From contig NC_091672.1 in assembly GCF_042453785.1 (NCBI RefSeq), forward strand, positions 6,528,501 through 6,592,500: DNA of 64,000 nucleotides. The letters run 5' to 3'. Positions 11,801-22,689 of the stretch are shown here, in pieces. A model generated the notes under the pieces. It worked only from the letters and a program-made list of their open reading frames with translations, made no database searches and was not told where the DNA came from. Numbering within the stretch: the stretch's first letter is position 1; the number at the start of each line of letters is the position of its first letter. This stretch comes from Malus domestica. Taxonomy: Eukaryota; Streptophyta; Magnoliopsida; Rosales; Rosaceae. The position numbers were made by a program, and so were the translations under genes.

Positions 11801-14057
11801 TGGACCAAACACACCCGTCTTCCGATACATCCCGATGTCGAGAAGAAAGAATGGTCAATCCCCGTTCGAAACTGGAGCAAACAAAGCCGATGCACAGAGG
11901 TATATGGATAATGTAAAGTTGCTCAAGACGAATGCAGTTTTACCTCTGACACAGCTAGGCGGCACTAAGGTCGCAAGACTACCACAAGGCTTCATAAAAG
12001 CTCTACCAAAGGGGGTGGAACCAAGCTTTCTCCCAACCCAGAGGACCGAAGAAGGTTTTGATCCAAACGCCTATAAACTCATGTCGAAAGCTGGCTACGA
12101 CTTTGCTTCTTCTTCGAATCATGGAAAGAAGGTTTCAAACACCGTTAACAATAAAGAACGTGACCTCACCGAGACTCAAAGGAAGTTGAAGAAGCACGGT
12201 TACGGAGTTGATAACAACAAAGCTGGACTAGGCTTCACACCAAACGCACCCGTGAAGATTTCAAGCAAAGCGAAAAATGCTAGCACTCAACACATCAGCG
12301 TGAGTATTGAACAAGATCATGATGAGCCTAAATCCACCCCTTGGACGTCAGTCTTCGATAGGATGAATCGTTCAAAACCCAGAATGTCAGCATTTAACCG
12401 CATTGGTGGTCAAAACCGAACCTCCGTCTTCAAGAGACTTAACATGCTAGCATCCCAAAGCTCTGTTTTTGAAAGGTTGTCAAAACCTAAGAAGCAAAGC
12501 AACACGACTAGCTCTCTTCCTCGTCAGTCAGCTTTGGAAAGACTTGAAGACAACAAGAAGTTTTCTAGAAATAGGAAGACCACGTCAAAGGAAGAAAAGC
12601 TCGTCATGATAGCAGAAAAATGTGATATTCGAAGCTCAATTCCTTCAAGGATGAAGCGCCAAGCAATCTTGGAGGTGGACACAAATGGACCACTAAAAGT
12701 AAGAAGGCGCACCATCATCCACACTGGACAATCTTCATGCCGACCAGCCCAAGAGGACGACACCGAAGAGGAATTCCAAGATGTCTTCCACATCACGATC
12801 CAAGAAAGCGAAGAAGATGAGATCCCCGAAGAAGGTGTCACTGCTGCGCCACCACAACTGGAGGATGGGGGGCAATCCACAGTCGATGATCTCAAGGAAC
12901 TCAACTTAGGCACAAAAGAGGAGCAGAGACCTATCTTCGTGAGTGCGTTGCTAAGTGCGGACGAGGTAGACGAGTATTACCAACTGTTATCAGAGTACAA
13001 AGACGTCTTTGCTTGGACTTACAAGGAAATGCCCGGCCTTGACCCTGTCATCGCTGTACATCATCTTGCAGTTAAGCCCGGAACGAGACCAATAAAGCAA
13101 ACTCAAAGGCGCTATCGATCCGAGCTCATTCCACAAATTGAGGTAGAGATTGACAAGCTAATCGAAGCAGGCTTCATTCGAGAGGTGCAATACCCTAAGT
13201 GGATCTCCAACATCGTCATCGTCCTTAAGAAATCTGGACAAATACGTGTTTGTGTAGACTTTCGGGACCTCAATGACGCTTGCCCGAAAGATGACTTTCC
13301 CTTGCCGATCATCGAAATCATGGTGGACGCGACCACTGGCCATGAGGCACTGTCATTTATGGACGGCTCTTCTGGATACAATCAAATTCGTATGGCTCTC
13401 GAAGATGAGGAACTAACAGCATTCCGCACTCCAAAAGGTATCTACTGCTACAAGGTGATGCCCTTTGGTCTAAAGAACGCTGGAGCCACATATCAGCGAG
13501 CAATGCAGAAAATCTTCAATGACATGCTACACAAAAACGTAGAATGTTATGTAGACGATGTGGTGGTCAAAACAAAGAAAAGATCAGATCACTTGAAGGA
13601 TTTGCGAGTAGTGTTCGAAAGGCTGCGAAAATACAACCTCAAGATGAACCCGTTAAAATGTGCATTTGGCGTCACCTCAGGAAAGTTTCTCGGCTTCGTT
13701 GTCAAGCACCGTGGCATTGAAGTGGACCAATCAAAGATCAAGGCCATTCGAAACATGCCCGAGCCAAGAAACCTGCACGAGCTGAAAAGTCTACAAGGAC
13801 GACTAGCCTTCATCAGACGCTTCATCTCCAACCTTGCAGGGCGTTGTCAACCGTTTAGTCGACTCATGAAAAAGGATGTCCCGTTTGTATGGGACGAAGC
13901 GTGCCACAACGCTTTTGAAAGCATAAAAAAATATTTATCAAGTCCACCTGTCCTGGGGGCGCCTGTGCCCGGGAAACCACTCATATTGTACATCGCCGCT
14001 CAGGAAAGTTCAGTGGGAGCACTCTTGGCACAGGAAAATGAATTCCAGAAAGAATGA
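8841..14057 (+). CDS. Gag-protease-RT polyprotein of the Tat element, ends at TGA
   Basis: The start is the ATG at 8841, the first Met after the primer site; the frame is open upstream only because it runs through the LTR. The frame encodes 1738 residues to the TGA at 14055-14057. Gag core lies at about 9530-9990. The protease motif LVDGGSAIN lies near 11240. A charged linker with five S(V/A)FxR(L/M/I)-like repeats follows (about 12340-12545). RT runs from about 13100, with the catalytic YVDD at 13549-13560. The first RNase H begins at about 13900 and is cut by the TGA. The protein would package and copy element RNA in cytoplasmic particles. Apart from this stop I see no frameshift. Confidence 0.93.
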   Translation: MASRKAQVVLAANARNKSVITTGGITSGIITRSKAKALSAASSAPSSTPPKAQEHPRFEPVITLASLRAPREESQRKYSESLLSDADSSSGIAMQVMVTGTTSIEEQLAQMNEAIAKLTRTVEEKDLQIAALVNQLDAKPDEKARQGDNPVKKENDEDEEPPVENVEETLKLDQAATLMGSLSIQQLQEMIANTIKAQYEGSSHDSVLYSKPYSKKIDALKMPKGYQPPKFMQFDGKGNPKQHIAHFIETCSNAGTEGDYLVKQFVRSLKSNAFDWYTDLEPESISSWDQLEKEFLNRFYSTRRTVSMLELTSTKQWKEEPVVDYINRWRSLSLDCKDRLSETSAIEMCVQGMHWGLHYILQGIKPRTFEELATRSHDMELSIANHGKNEPITHFKKDKVFAPSVDKTGKKPAKETFTVNTTPIKTPSAPIKTTSAPIKISSKTKAKETKRSEPPRTQDKYKNTLRELEQKTYPFPDSDVDAMLDDLLEKKVIELPECKRPEEMNRTNDPRYCKYHRIVSHHVGKCFVLKELIMKLAQQGRIELDLEDTAATHTTTVAFGSFDPVPLQTTFNHSYQCASYTAPSTQPSPGANEQDAYTDDDEGWTLVTYKKTKKPKPQATRPKVEQVRKHRRRNSRKPKRNVKVDKPTYAGEPVEQEPRIPVSLREYFPNDFFQQCTIAACHMVEVETEEPSKSKDTTTEGEKTLTLEEGLPTHFSIEEALRLPKKMRIALAAALESPNEHEVQESKNEDLKLRPHECATCCAIEDAIHFTDEDLLLGSKPHNRPLFVSGYVKEHKVNRMLVDGGSAINIMPKSTMITIGIKADELSLSRLLIQGFNQGGQRAMGMIRVEMTIGELKSSTIFHVIDARTSYGLLLGRPWIHANGVVPSTLHQCLKFYREGVKVIYGDTKPFTEAESHFADAKFYMDEDMVPEALPKEIKSTGKATPKKQERQAMPKKQEEEVTPSSSKNDNEPAKRATTKESKTPSNGPNTPVFRYIPMSRRKNGQSPFETGANKADAQRYMDNVKLLKTNAVLPLTQLGGTKVARLPQGFIKALPKGVEPSFLPTQRTEEGFDPNAYKLMSKAGYDFASSSNHGKKVSNTVNNKERDLTETQRKLKKHGYGVDNNKAGLGFTPNAPVKISSKAKNASTQHISVSIEQDHDEPKSTPWTSVFDRMNRSKPRMSAFNRIGGQNRTSVFKRLNMLASQSSVFERLSKPKKQSNTTSSLPRQSALERLEDNKKFSRNRKTTSKEEKLVMIAEKCDIRSSIPSRMKRQAILEVDTNGPLKVRRRTIIHTGQSSCRPAQEDDTEEEFQDVFHITIQESEEDEIPEEGVTAAPPQLEDGGQSTVDDLKELNLGTKEEQRPIFVSALLSADEVDEYYQLLSEYKDVFAWTYKEMPGLDPVIAVHHLAVKPGTRPIKQTQRRYRSELIPQIEVEIDKLIEAGFIREVQYPKWISNIVIVLKKSGQIRVCVDFRDLNDACPKDDFPLPIIEIMVDATTGHEALSFMDGSSGYNQIRMALEDEELTAFRTPKGIYCYKVMPFGLKNAGATYQRAMQKIFNDMLHKNVECYVDDVVVKTKKRSDHLKDLRVVFERLRKYNLKMNPLKCAFGVTSGKFLGFVVKHRGIEVDQSKIKAIRNMPEPRNLHELKSLQGRLAFIRRFISNLAGRCQPFSRLMKKDVPFVWDEACHNAFESIKKYLSSPPVLGAPVPGKPLILYIAAQESSVGALLAQENEFQKE

Positions 14058-16172
14058 GCGCTTTACTACTTGAGTCGAACACTCACCGGCGCTGAGTTGA
14101 ACTACTCCCCAATAGAAAAAATGTGCCTTGCCTTGGTGTTTGCCATCCAGAAGCTTAGACATTACATGCATGCTTACACCATCCACTTGGTTGCTAAAGC
14201 TGACCCGGTTAAATACGTCATGTCCAAGCCAGTTTTGACAGGGCGACTAGCTAAATGGGCGTTGATTCTCAATCAATACGAGATCATTTACGTCCCAGCT
14301 AAAGCCGTCAAGGGACAAGCATTAGCAGACTTCCTTGCCGATCATCCAATCCCAGCCGATTGGAAAATCTCAGACGACTTGCCTGACGAGGAGGTATTCT
14401 ACATTGACATATTCCCGAGATGGACGATGTTCTTCGACGGATCTGCACGAGCAGACGGAGCGGGGGCAGGAGTAGTATTCATGTCGCCACAAAGGCAAAT
14501 ACTACCTTATTCATTCCAACTAAGCGAATTGTGCTCCAACAACGTCGCTGAGTACCAAGCACTAATCATCGGGCTCCAAATGGCGATCAACATGGAAATC
14601 ACAACCCTCGAGGTATATGGCGACTCCAAGCTCATAATTAGTCAACTCTTGACTGAATATGAGGTGAGAAAAGACGATCTCGTCCCGTACTTCCGACTGG
14701 CAACTCAGCTGCTACAAAAGTTCGAGGCCGTAACACTAGAACATGTGCCGAGAAAAGAAAATCAAATGGCAGACGCTCTCGCTAACCTAGCCTCGAGTAT
14801 GACACTAGGAGAAGACGAAGCGGCAGACGTGCCAGTTTGCCAAAGATGGGTCATCCCCCTCGCCACCGAAATGCTACTAGATGATACAAATGTCATCTCG
14901 GTACTTCCAGTCGATGTTGAAGAATGGAGACAACCATTGATTGACTACTTAGAGTATGGAAAACTTCCAAATGATCCTAGACACCGCTCTGAAATACGTC
15001 GACGAGCACCTCGCTTCCTCTACTACAAAGAAACACTCTACCGGCGCTCTTTCGAAGGAGTACTTCTGAGATGCCTAGGTGAGGAAGAAGCCAATCAAGC
15101 CATGGAAGAAGCGCACTCAGGCGTGTGCGGGGCGCATCAATCTGGACCAAAGCTACATTTCCAGCTCAAAAGAATGGGTTACTACTGGCCAAGTATGGTG
15201 AAGGATTGCCTGGAACATGCCAAAAGGTGCCAAGCTTGCCAATTCCACGCCAACTTCATACATCAACCACCTGAACCATTACACCCTACAACTGCTTCGT
15301 GGCCATTCGATGCATGGGGACTGGACGTCGTGGGACCAATTACTCCAAAGTCATCTGCAGGAGAAGCCTACATCCTAGCTGCAACAGATTACTTTTCCAA
15401 GTGGGCTGAAGCCATACCCCTAAGGGAAGTAAAAAAGGAAACTGTTGTCCGTTTCATCAAAGAACATATCATCCACAGATATGGTGTGCCTCGTTACATT
15501 ATCACGGACAATGGAAAACAGTTCTCCAACCGACTTGTAGACGAGCTCTGTGAGAAATACAAGTTCAAGCAGCATAAGTCTTCCATGTATCATGCTCCGG
15601 CCAACGGTCTAGCGGAAGCATTCAACAAAACATTGTGCAACCTCTTAAAGAAGGTGATCGGCCGAACAAAGAGGGACTGGCATGAAAGAATAAGCGAAGC
15701 ACTTTGGGCATATAGGACGACGCATAGGACTCCTACCCAAGCTACCCCTTATTCTCTCGTATATGGCGTGGAAGCTGTTTTACCGCTAGAAAGTCAAATC
15801 CCCTCACTTAGGATGGCTATACAAGAAGGTTTGACTGATGAAGAGAATGCAAAGTTGCGCCTTCAAGAGTTGGAATCACTTGACGAAAGAAGGCTCGAAG
15901 CTCAACAACACCTGGAATGCTACCAAGCACGGCTATCCAAAGCATTCAACAAGAAGGTCCGCCCAAGGTCTTTCCAAACTGGAGATCTCGTCCTTGCATT
16001 ACGAAGGCCTATCATCACAACTCACAAGACAAAAAGCAAGTTCACATCAAAGTGGGATGGACCGTACGTAATACAAGAGGTCTACATAAGCGGCGCCTAC
16101 TTAATCATGGCAGAGGACGGCTTGAAGATCGGTCCCATCAATGGCAGATTCTTGAAGCGTTACTACCCCTAA
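14058..16172 (+). pseudogene. RNase H-aRNase H-integrase part, downstream of the in-frame TGA
   Basis: This continues in the same frame directly after the TGA. It contains the rest of the first RNase H, then a second, archaeal-type RNase H (start MFFDGSARADGAGAGV near 14430; AEYQAL; YGDSKLI; MADALANLAS near 14770). Integrase follows, with a zinc-binding HHCC region (about 15110-15245) and the DDE core: D in GLDVVGP, D in ITDNGKQF, E in GLAEAF. The C-terminal segment GDLVL...KWDGPYVI ends at 16172. With the stop in place this half is made only if the stop is read through. The coding sequence is otherwise intact, so it is a recent break. Confidence 0.9.
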
Positions 16173-18028
16173 AAGGCGACGACCAGACTCCTAGCCTGCA
16201 TGAGCCTAAACTGCACACGGCACAAGGCTCCTGGCCCGCAAGAGCATAAACTGTGTACGGCAAAATCATCATCAAAATCACTATAAAAAAAAAAAAAAAA
16301 AAATCATCGTTCATTCGAACTACGTTATGACTTGATCCCTCATCAACCGGGGGTACGTAGGCAACTTGAAACTTCAAAACTTCAAGTACAGTCACATCAC
16401 CAACAAAAACACAAACACTTTGAAGAATAAATAGCAATTCAAGATATGAATATTTTATTTCTTTAAAGAAATGATTTGGTTACAAAGCCATATTACAAAG
16501 GTGAGCACTACGCCAACGTCACCACCAAGGGAAAACTGTGACCAAAAGGCATTACACAGCAAAACCCCACCTGCAACACATGGTACGCACACCCGAAGCA
16601 AGTGGACCTCCAAGTCAGCCACGCGACCTCGTCCGCAAACACCTTCTTTTCCGTTGACTCTTCTTCTTCCTCTCATAAAAGTTGCACAGTCACCCACAAA
16701 CGAAAGGAAGACCTGCAGATGCACAAAATCTGAATCCAGATGTGGTGTTTCTCTCTCTCTCCTTTGCAGCGACGTCTCTCTCTCCAAGCCACAGCAAAGA
16801 CGAACCTGTAGCAACAAGAATGAAGCTGCAGCGGTTGAAGACGGGGAAAGCAACTCGGCCTTGTCATTCGAACCTGCACTCGCATTCACTTTCTCTGACC
16901 GAGTCAAGCAGAGCAGACTTTTGATGCCTTCCTAGGTTCTTCGCCGGTTTAGCAACCTCAGCCTGACAGAGCACTATATAAAAAATAAAAAAAATAAAAA
17001 ATATATATATATATTTATATATGCGGCAAACCGTCCTCAGCAATAAAACATACCTCATAGAGTGAAGGCAGCGCCCTCCTTCCTCTTCTCCATTGGTGGA
17101 AACATTTGCAGCGCCGTCGAGGACGATAAACGGAAGCCCGAGCGGTTGTAGCAACCATGCTGCAGTCCTTCATCCTTCCGTCCTCATACTCTCATGCAAC
17201 TCTCCCTGAAGCTTGCAGGATAATGAAGTTTGTTGTTGCTGCCCTAATTTTGATGATGGTGAGCTTTTCCTCTGCCGCAGTGAAGACTTCGGATGAACAC
17301 GATGAACATAGACGTGACCGACTGCAGGGTGATGGGGTTGAAGAAGCTGCACCACTTTTTGTCCAACACCGAGCTCACCACACGGCAGACGAGAAGAGCA
17401 CGTCCCAGCAAAGAAACAGGAGAGTGCATTTAAGATTCAGGGCAGTAAGCTGGTGCAGTGTCTATGTAAAGACTACGCAATGCCCTATGTATGTATGCAT
17501 GTGTGTATGAATGCGTGTGTATATATATATTGGTCTCAACAGGCTGCAAATAAAACCGGTTTGCATGTAGTGCAGTGACTGTGCAAACAGTGATCCGCAT
17601 GCGATACAGTGACTGTGTAAAAAAGCAATCCGCATCCAATGAAGATTGTGATAAGGTGATTGTGCAAGTGAAAAGATGGTCCGCATGCGAGAAGAACGCA
17701 ATGCAGTGAGGAAGGCCACAAAAAAAAAAACCAACTGTGCTATCGTCAAGCCACTCACGAGTGTGTATTACTATTCGCAAGTCAATAATGGAAAAGGAAA
17801 TGGGTGGTGATGACAAAATGATGCTTCCAGTCACCATCTAAAAGAAATGGGTGCACTAGTCACCATCTAAAAGGAAGTGGGTGCATAGGGAAGTAATGCA
17901 TCTTAGTCAGATATGCGTTTTGTTTGCGTTTCAACATAACATACTGAATAAAATAAGGCATGTCCATTAATATCTCCGAGAAATTACACGAAAAAAAAAA
18001 AAAAAAAAAAAAAAAGCCTTCACGAATG

Positions 18029-18652
18029 TCACTTGTGTGAAGCCTCAGTACTTGGAGCCTTGGTACTCGGTGGAACCCTAAAGGAGGGAGGCACTGAAGA
18101 TAGCTTATTCGGAGCCTCAATACTTGGTCGAATTCCAGATGACGAAGGCAAAAAGTGCCTCCGGAATACATCCACAAACTTCCGATGGTCACTTTGAATT
18201 CGACCTTCGGAGTCCGTCAGCTGATCAAGCTTCCTCTTCATGCTCGTCGAATAACTATTTGCAAGCACATGCAACTCTCCATTCTCACGCTTGAGCTGCC
18301 TAATCTCTTGACTAAGAGCCGCCACCTCGGCTGTCAATGATTCAACCTGGCGAGTTCGAGCAAGTAAGCGTTGGCCCATGTTGGAAACAGAGTTCGCACA
18401 CTGGACACTGAGAGCCTGGGACTCTTGAACAGCTAACTCATCGGACCGTCGTGAAAGTATCCTATTATCTTTAGGAGTGATGAGGTTTCTAGCTACAACC
18501 GTAGCCGTGGTTGCATCCCTCATCACAGAGTCCTCAACTGTAAGAGGGCCATTAGAAGAAAAAAAAGACGGGCGCCATACATTACCCTGACGCGGTGCAC
18601 CTGTGTCACTGCTAAGACTCAAATCTAAGCAAATGTTAAAAGGGGAAGCCAT
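18029..18652 (-). CDS. Antisense coiled-coil ORF in the 3' region of the Tat element
   Basis: This is a 207-residue frame opposite to gag-pol, from the ATG complementary to 18650-18652 (the frame extends two codons further upstream, but only to a TTG). Residues of about 85-160 form a heptad-rich coiled coil (LLARTRQVESLTAEVAALSQ, followed by EIRQLKRENGELHVL). The N-terminus is mixed and the C-terminal 45 residues are Pro/Ser-rich with short repeats (IEAPNK, TKAPST). No catalytic motif or membrane segment is visible. Antisense genes at this place are known in some Tat elements, but their role is not settled. The C-terminal end of a related ORF is seen at 63838-64000 in another element, which argues for selection on the protein. 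I do not assign a function. Confidence 0.75.
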   Translation of the reverse strand: MASPFNICLDLSLSSDTGAPRQGNVWRPSFFSSNGPLTVEDSVMRDATTATVVARNLITPKDNRILSRRSDELAVQESQALSVQCANSVSNMGQRLLARTRQVESLTAEVAALSQEIRQLKRENGELHVLANSYSTSMKRKLDQLTDSEGRIQSDHRKFVDVFRRHFLPSSSGIRPSIEAPNKLSSVPPSFRVPPSTKAPSTEASHK

Positions 18653-20633
18653 TTTCAAAAAATACTAAAAGAAAAAGGTTGGATGAAGCAAAGAGTAGCA
18701 GAGATAATTTTTCACGGGCAGGCAATCTTCAAATTTTGCGTGTTGAATACAATTGACACCTCTTAAAAATGAGAGGCAGCACAACCATTCGTTCGTAAAT
18801 CGAAGAGACACCACTCTCCGAATTTCAAAACCCGGATTTTCCTGCGTAAAGTCCGTCGACACTTTTCAGACACAATCTCAGCTTTCGGCTATCACGTGCA
18901 ACTTTGTCAGATATCACTGACAAAGTTGAAAACGCGTGAGGTCCATTATGCCAACTACCACACTTCTGCCGACAAGCGTGGGTGACAAGGCCACGCTCGC
19001 CCTGCCACTTGATGTTGAGAGCTCACCATATAATTCGACCTCCATCCCATAGCAAGACACGCATCCAGCCTGACCCCTTTCTTCCTTGCCGAAGACATCT
19101 GCAACCAAAACTCAGTTTCTTCCTCCCTGAAAACACATCCAGCCTGACCTTTCTTCCTCGCCGAGGGCATCTGCAACCAAAACTCAGTTTTCTTCCTCCC
19201 TAGAAACGCCTCTTCAACCAAGCCACACCAGAGTAAAGGTATCTCATATCATTGGGGTTGAGAGCAAGAGTATCTCATAGCATGCTTTCTCCCTATCCTT
19301 TTCTTTGTCCTCCCTCTTCACTGCGAAGACAAGGATAAAGAAAGCAATATGTCGGAACCTCCACTCAAGCTCCTGATGATGCAGGTGAAGATGATGCAGA
19401 TGAAGATGATGCATCGAAGCATATGGAGACAAGCACGACGAATGCATGTGCTGATCGTCCGCTACTTCTTCAAAAGCAAAAGTATCTCATATCACTGGGG
19501 TCGAAAGCAAAGGTATCTCATATCATGCTCTTCCCCCATCTTCTCTTTTGCCCTTGCTCTTGCCTGCTGAACAAGGAGAAAGGATGCAATCAGTCGGAAC
19601 CTGAAATTAAATGTCCGACCAGGAACTGATTGCCCGGAACCTTTGCCTGGTTACTTACCTAGCGTTGCTCTCGAGTGCTCATCTTCAACTGCTGATATGT
19701 CTCGAATCCCCTCAGCAAATGCTTCAGGAGTGTGGATCTGTTAACATCGGCGCTTTGCACTGAAGCTGCCAAGCATGGGTGAGTCGCTGAGAGATTGTGC
19801 TCCGAAGAACCATTTAAAGGTAAAAGGTTGCACACCGCTTCAGCTATGCAAAAGAAACAAGCAGAGAAGAATGCAATACAACGAGCTGGAATAAATCATG
19901 AAGCATGAAGCCCTTCCCTGCATAACCACACAATCCAGACGGATGAGTTCAAGTAAAGATCCAAGCTGGACAGCGTTGCTCTAACCAAAAGGCTCGAGAA
20001 GCTTTAACAACCCTTCGCTGGCACCGTCACCGAAGAGCAAAGCCTCGATAATCCTTAAAGATCAAGTCACCAACTGGAAGAAGAGCCCATCAATCTTGAA
20101 GATCATACTGTTGACCAAACTGCTCAGGGTTCATATGAAAATGCTGCGAACTTCCTTGATCTTTCAAAGCATGCATGTCCTGAAACTGCTCATGGTCATG
20201 TTTAAGTTCGAAATCAAGCCTCAACGACCCTGACTCAAGATCAAGTGTCCACCACCCTTGAGTCAAATCCAGTTCAAGATTAAGTCTGTGGAAAGTCCTT
20301 TGGAGGAAACCAGAAAACTCCTCCAGCCTAGTTCAAGATCAAAGCTGTGGAAAGTCAACAAGCACAACAAAATACGTGCCGATTCATCCATTATCAAAGC
20401 CAAGGATCGTCTACTACGTGAAGCTCCTTGTGGTCCAATTTCATCCAAGATCAAGCCTCAACGGCCCTTGAAGAAATTTCAAACAAAATTCAAGAACAAG
20501 CTTTAACGGCACTTGAAGAAACTCCCAGACCAGTTCAAGATCAAGCCTCAACGGCCCTTGGATCGACATCTACATTAAGGGACTTCAAAACGCATCTTCT
20601 ACACGTGACAAGCACATGTATACTACGCGCCTT

Positions 20634-20643
20634 GAAGTGGGGG
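20634..20643 (+). other. Polypurine tract
   Basis: GAAGTGGGGG lies just before CATT and the TGTAGACA start of the 3' LTR. This is the expected place for the plus-strand DNA primer. Confidence 0.75.
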
Positions 20644-20647
20644 CATT

Positions 20648-21559
20648 TGTAGACATTGAAATTTTGTTGAAATAAATGTTAGCCATCACATTAAAATTAC
20701 ATTTGTAAACATTGAAATTTTAGTGAAATAAATGTTGACCATTGCATTAAAACTACAACCTTCACCCAAATTCACCTACAACATACACCCAAATTCACCT
20801 ACAACAATCCATCCAAATTCACCTACAACCTTCACCCAAATTCACCTACAACATACACCCAAATTCACCTACAACAATCCATCCAAATTCACCTACAACC
20901 TCCACCCAAATTCACCTACCCAAATTCACCTACAACATACACCCAAATTCACCTACAACAATCCATCCAAATTCACCTACAACCTCCACCCAAATTCACC
21001 TACCCAAATTCACCTACAACATACACCCAAATTCACCTACAACAATCCACCAATTCACCTACAACATCCACCAAAACAAATGGATGGTGGTGGTTCATTC
21101 CCAAAGCCTATAAATAGGCTCCTCCATCAAAGAATCAAGGGAGGATTTTTTTTACATACACTTTCTCTACTCCCAAATTGGAAGAGAAGTCACACCACAC
21201 CAAAGCCTTGAAGCCTCGAAACTTAGAAGCTCTCAAGCAAATCCCGAAGGATCAAGAAAGCCCTCTTCGTTCTTCGTGAAATCCTCCTTCAAGATCAAGC
21301 CACAACGCCCCTTGAAGAACTTCCACCCATTCAAGATCAAGCCCCGACGGCCCTTGAAGAAGGTGTTCATCATTCATCAACTGTTCGTCCAAGATCAAGC
21401 CTCGACGGCCCCTGGATCAACAACACTACATCTACACGTTTCAAAGATAGAATCAGAGGCCAAATTCGTAGAAGAGATTGTAACCCCTAAATCATTAATA
21501 CAAATATTATTTTGTACACGTGTTCTTGTCTCATTCATTACAGGAATTCCGTGTTTACA
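20648..21559 (+). repeat. 3' LTR of the Tat element
   Basis: It is 912 bp, the same length and apparently the same sequence as the 5' LTR (constant offset of 12,786). It is followed by the GCGAT target duplication at 21560-21564. Confidence 0.97.
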
Positions 21560-21617
21560 GCGATAATTTAGATGTGATCTACAAAATGTGATCTCTCTGG
21601 CATTTTCATTCTTATAA
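21560..21617. mobile_element. Right half of the MITE split by the Tat element
   Basis: ACAAAATGTGATCTCTCTGG, then CATTTTCATTCTTATAA, is the inverted partner of 7773-7810. The insertion target of the retrotransposon was therefore a MITE. Confidence 0.75.
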
Positions 21618-22425
21618 ACACCCCAATATAGGATTATCATCATTCTAAGTGTGCGTCACATGTTAGTAACTTAATGATGACTAAAAAACATTAATTTCTA
21701 TATGTATAAAAAATATTACGATGAGAAAGAAAATCACAAAAGTTTAATTATAGAGGTAATTGTACGTATATAATAACTCATGGCAGAAACTAATGAATTT
21801 GTTACCATCAACATAAATTCTACTATGGTGGCCAGTGAAAGACTAAAATGCCTCTATGAGCTTTGTCGACCCCCGAAAAAGTAGACCGCTGTGTCAAAGC
21901 CGCCAACTAATTCTCTTTTTCTTTTTAACAAAAACATAAATTCTTCTATTGTTATTACTACCGTCTACCGACAAATATTCTACTGCAAATATTTGAGTCA
22001 CATGCCTCTTTATTTATGAATACAAGTATATTGCAAGTGGAAAATTGTCTAGGTAGATAGGACCTCCCATGTCATTGCACTACATCTTGGGTTCGAAACC
22101 TTTCCTCATAGTCATAGTTTAGATTATGCAATTAATTAATCAAATAAACAAAAACGTAGTAAACCACATCTTTTTAATAATCCACATCATAACGTGAGAA
22201 GAGATATGAAAAGCATTCATATGTTTCATTAGCGAATTAAATATGTGGGGCAAGTAGCCCTTTACCACAGTGGTGGAAAGGTGTTAAAACCCCGCTAGTG
22301 GCTAATCTAACATCTAATTTGACAAAATCTATCGTTTGAAAAAAAAAAATGTGGAAAGTTGGTAATCAATATCAGTCCTACATAAACTTGTCCCATGCCC
22401 CATGAGACCCACAACCGAAGCAACA
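21618..22425. mobile_element. Spacer with two SINE-like fragments
   Basis: At about 22035-22150 a TCTAGGTAGATAGGA box is followed 36 bases later by GGGTTCGAAACCT, a good pol III B box, giving a tRNA-like head. At about 22245-22350 ACCACAGTGGTGGAAAGG leads into a short body ending in an A-run. Both look like SINE copies, the first more convincingly. The rest is AT-rich without genes. Confidence 0.5.
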
Positions 22426-22542
22426 ATGCGGAAGTTGTTGGCAGTTGTGGTTGTGCTTGCGGTGGCTACAGCCCGTGCCGAGGAGGCCCACTACGGGCCT
22501 TGTGTCATCGACAGGGATTCTCCTTGCAACGGAAAACAATAG
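22426..22542 (+). CDS. Small ORF with signal peptide, possible secreted peptide or remnant
   Basis: This 38-residue ORF starts MRKLLAVVVVLAVATARAEE, a textbook signal peptide (basic start, 12-residue hydrophobic core, ARA cleavage site). It then has two cysteines (GPC, SPC) and stops at 22540-22542. The next frame stays open to 22671 and encodes a region with two more cysteines (KCFCPNGW), so the gene may be a slightly longer Cys-rich peptide broken by one frame change, or it may have an intron I cannot place. I do not recognise the family. The upstream TACATAAA near 22379 is only a weak TATA candidate. Confidence 0.45.
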   Translation: MRKLLAVVVVLAVATARAEEAHYGPCVIDRDSPCNGKQ

Positions 22543-22689
22543 CGGAGGCCAGCAGGCTGGGATTACCGTCATTTGAAAAATGCTTCTGTCCTAACGGGTG
22601 GACTGCTACTATTGATTCTGAGAAGTACAACAATTTTCATATTCCAGAACCACAAACCCCATCCTACATATGATCCACATCTTCCAAAC

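Larger units (their letters stand above)
16173..20647 (+). other. Long 3' non-coding region of the Tat element
   Basis: About 4.5 kb lies between integrase and the 3' LTR. It holds A-runs at about 16284-16303 and 17990-18015, a TA-rich stretch at 16975-17020, and short duplicated blocks (CAGTGACTGTG at 17570-17625; GTCACCATCTAAAAG at 17831 and 17859; CATCTGCAACCAAAACTCAG at 19099 and 19169; GTATCTCATATCA near 19240 and 19485). It also holds the antisense ORF. From 20050 on, copies of CAAGATCAAG...CGGCCCTTGAAGAA echo the LTR. No sense-strand gene is credible here. Confidence 0.85.
7862..21559 (+). mobile_element. Full-length Ty3/Gypsy LTR retrotransposon, Tat lineage
   Basis: The 13,698-bp element has matching 912-bp LTRs starting TGTAGACATT and ending CCGTGTTTACA. 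It is bounded by the 5-bp duplication GCGAT (7857-7861 and 21560-21564). It carries a primer-binding site, gag, protease, RT, two RNase H domains, integrase, a 4.5-kb 3' region with an antisense ORF, and a purine tract. A second RNase H before integrase and the long 3' region with an antisense gene are hallmarks of the Tat lineage. The LTRs show no difference in a line-by-line reading by eye, so insertion is very recent. One in-frame TGA breaks the polyprotein. Confidence 0.96.

Noticed and set aside
16455..16935. Overlapping ORFs of 150 residues on both strands
   Set aside because: They lie in the non-coding 3' region of the Tat element, overlap each other and show no domain or codon signal.
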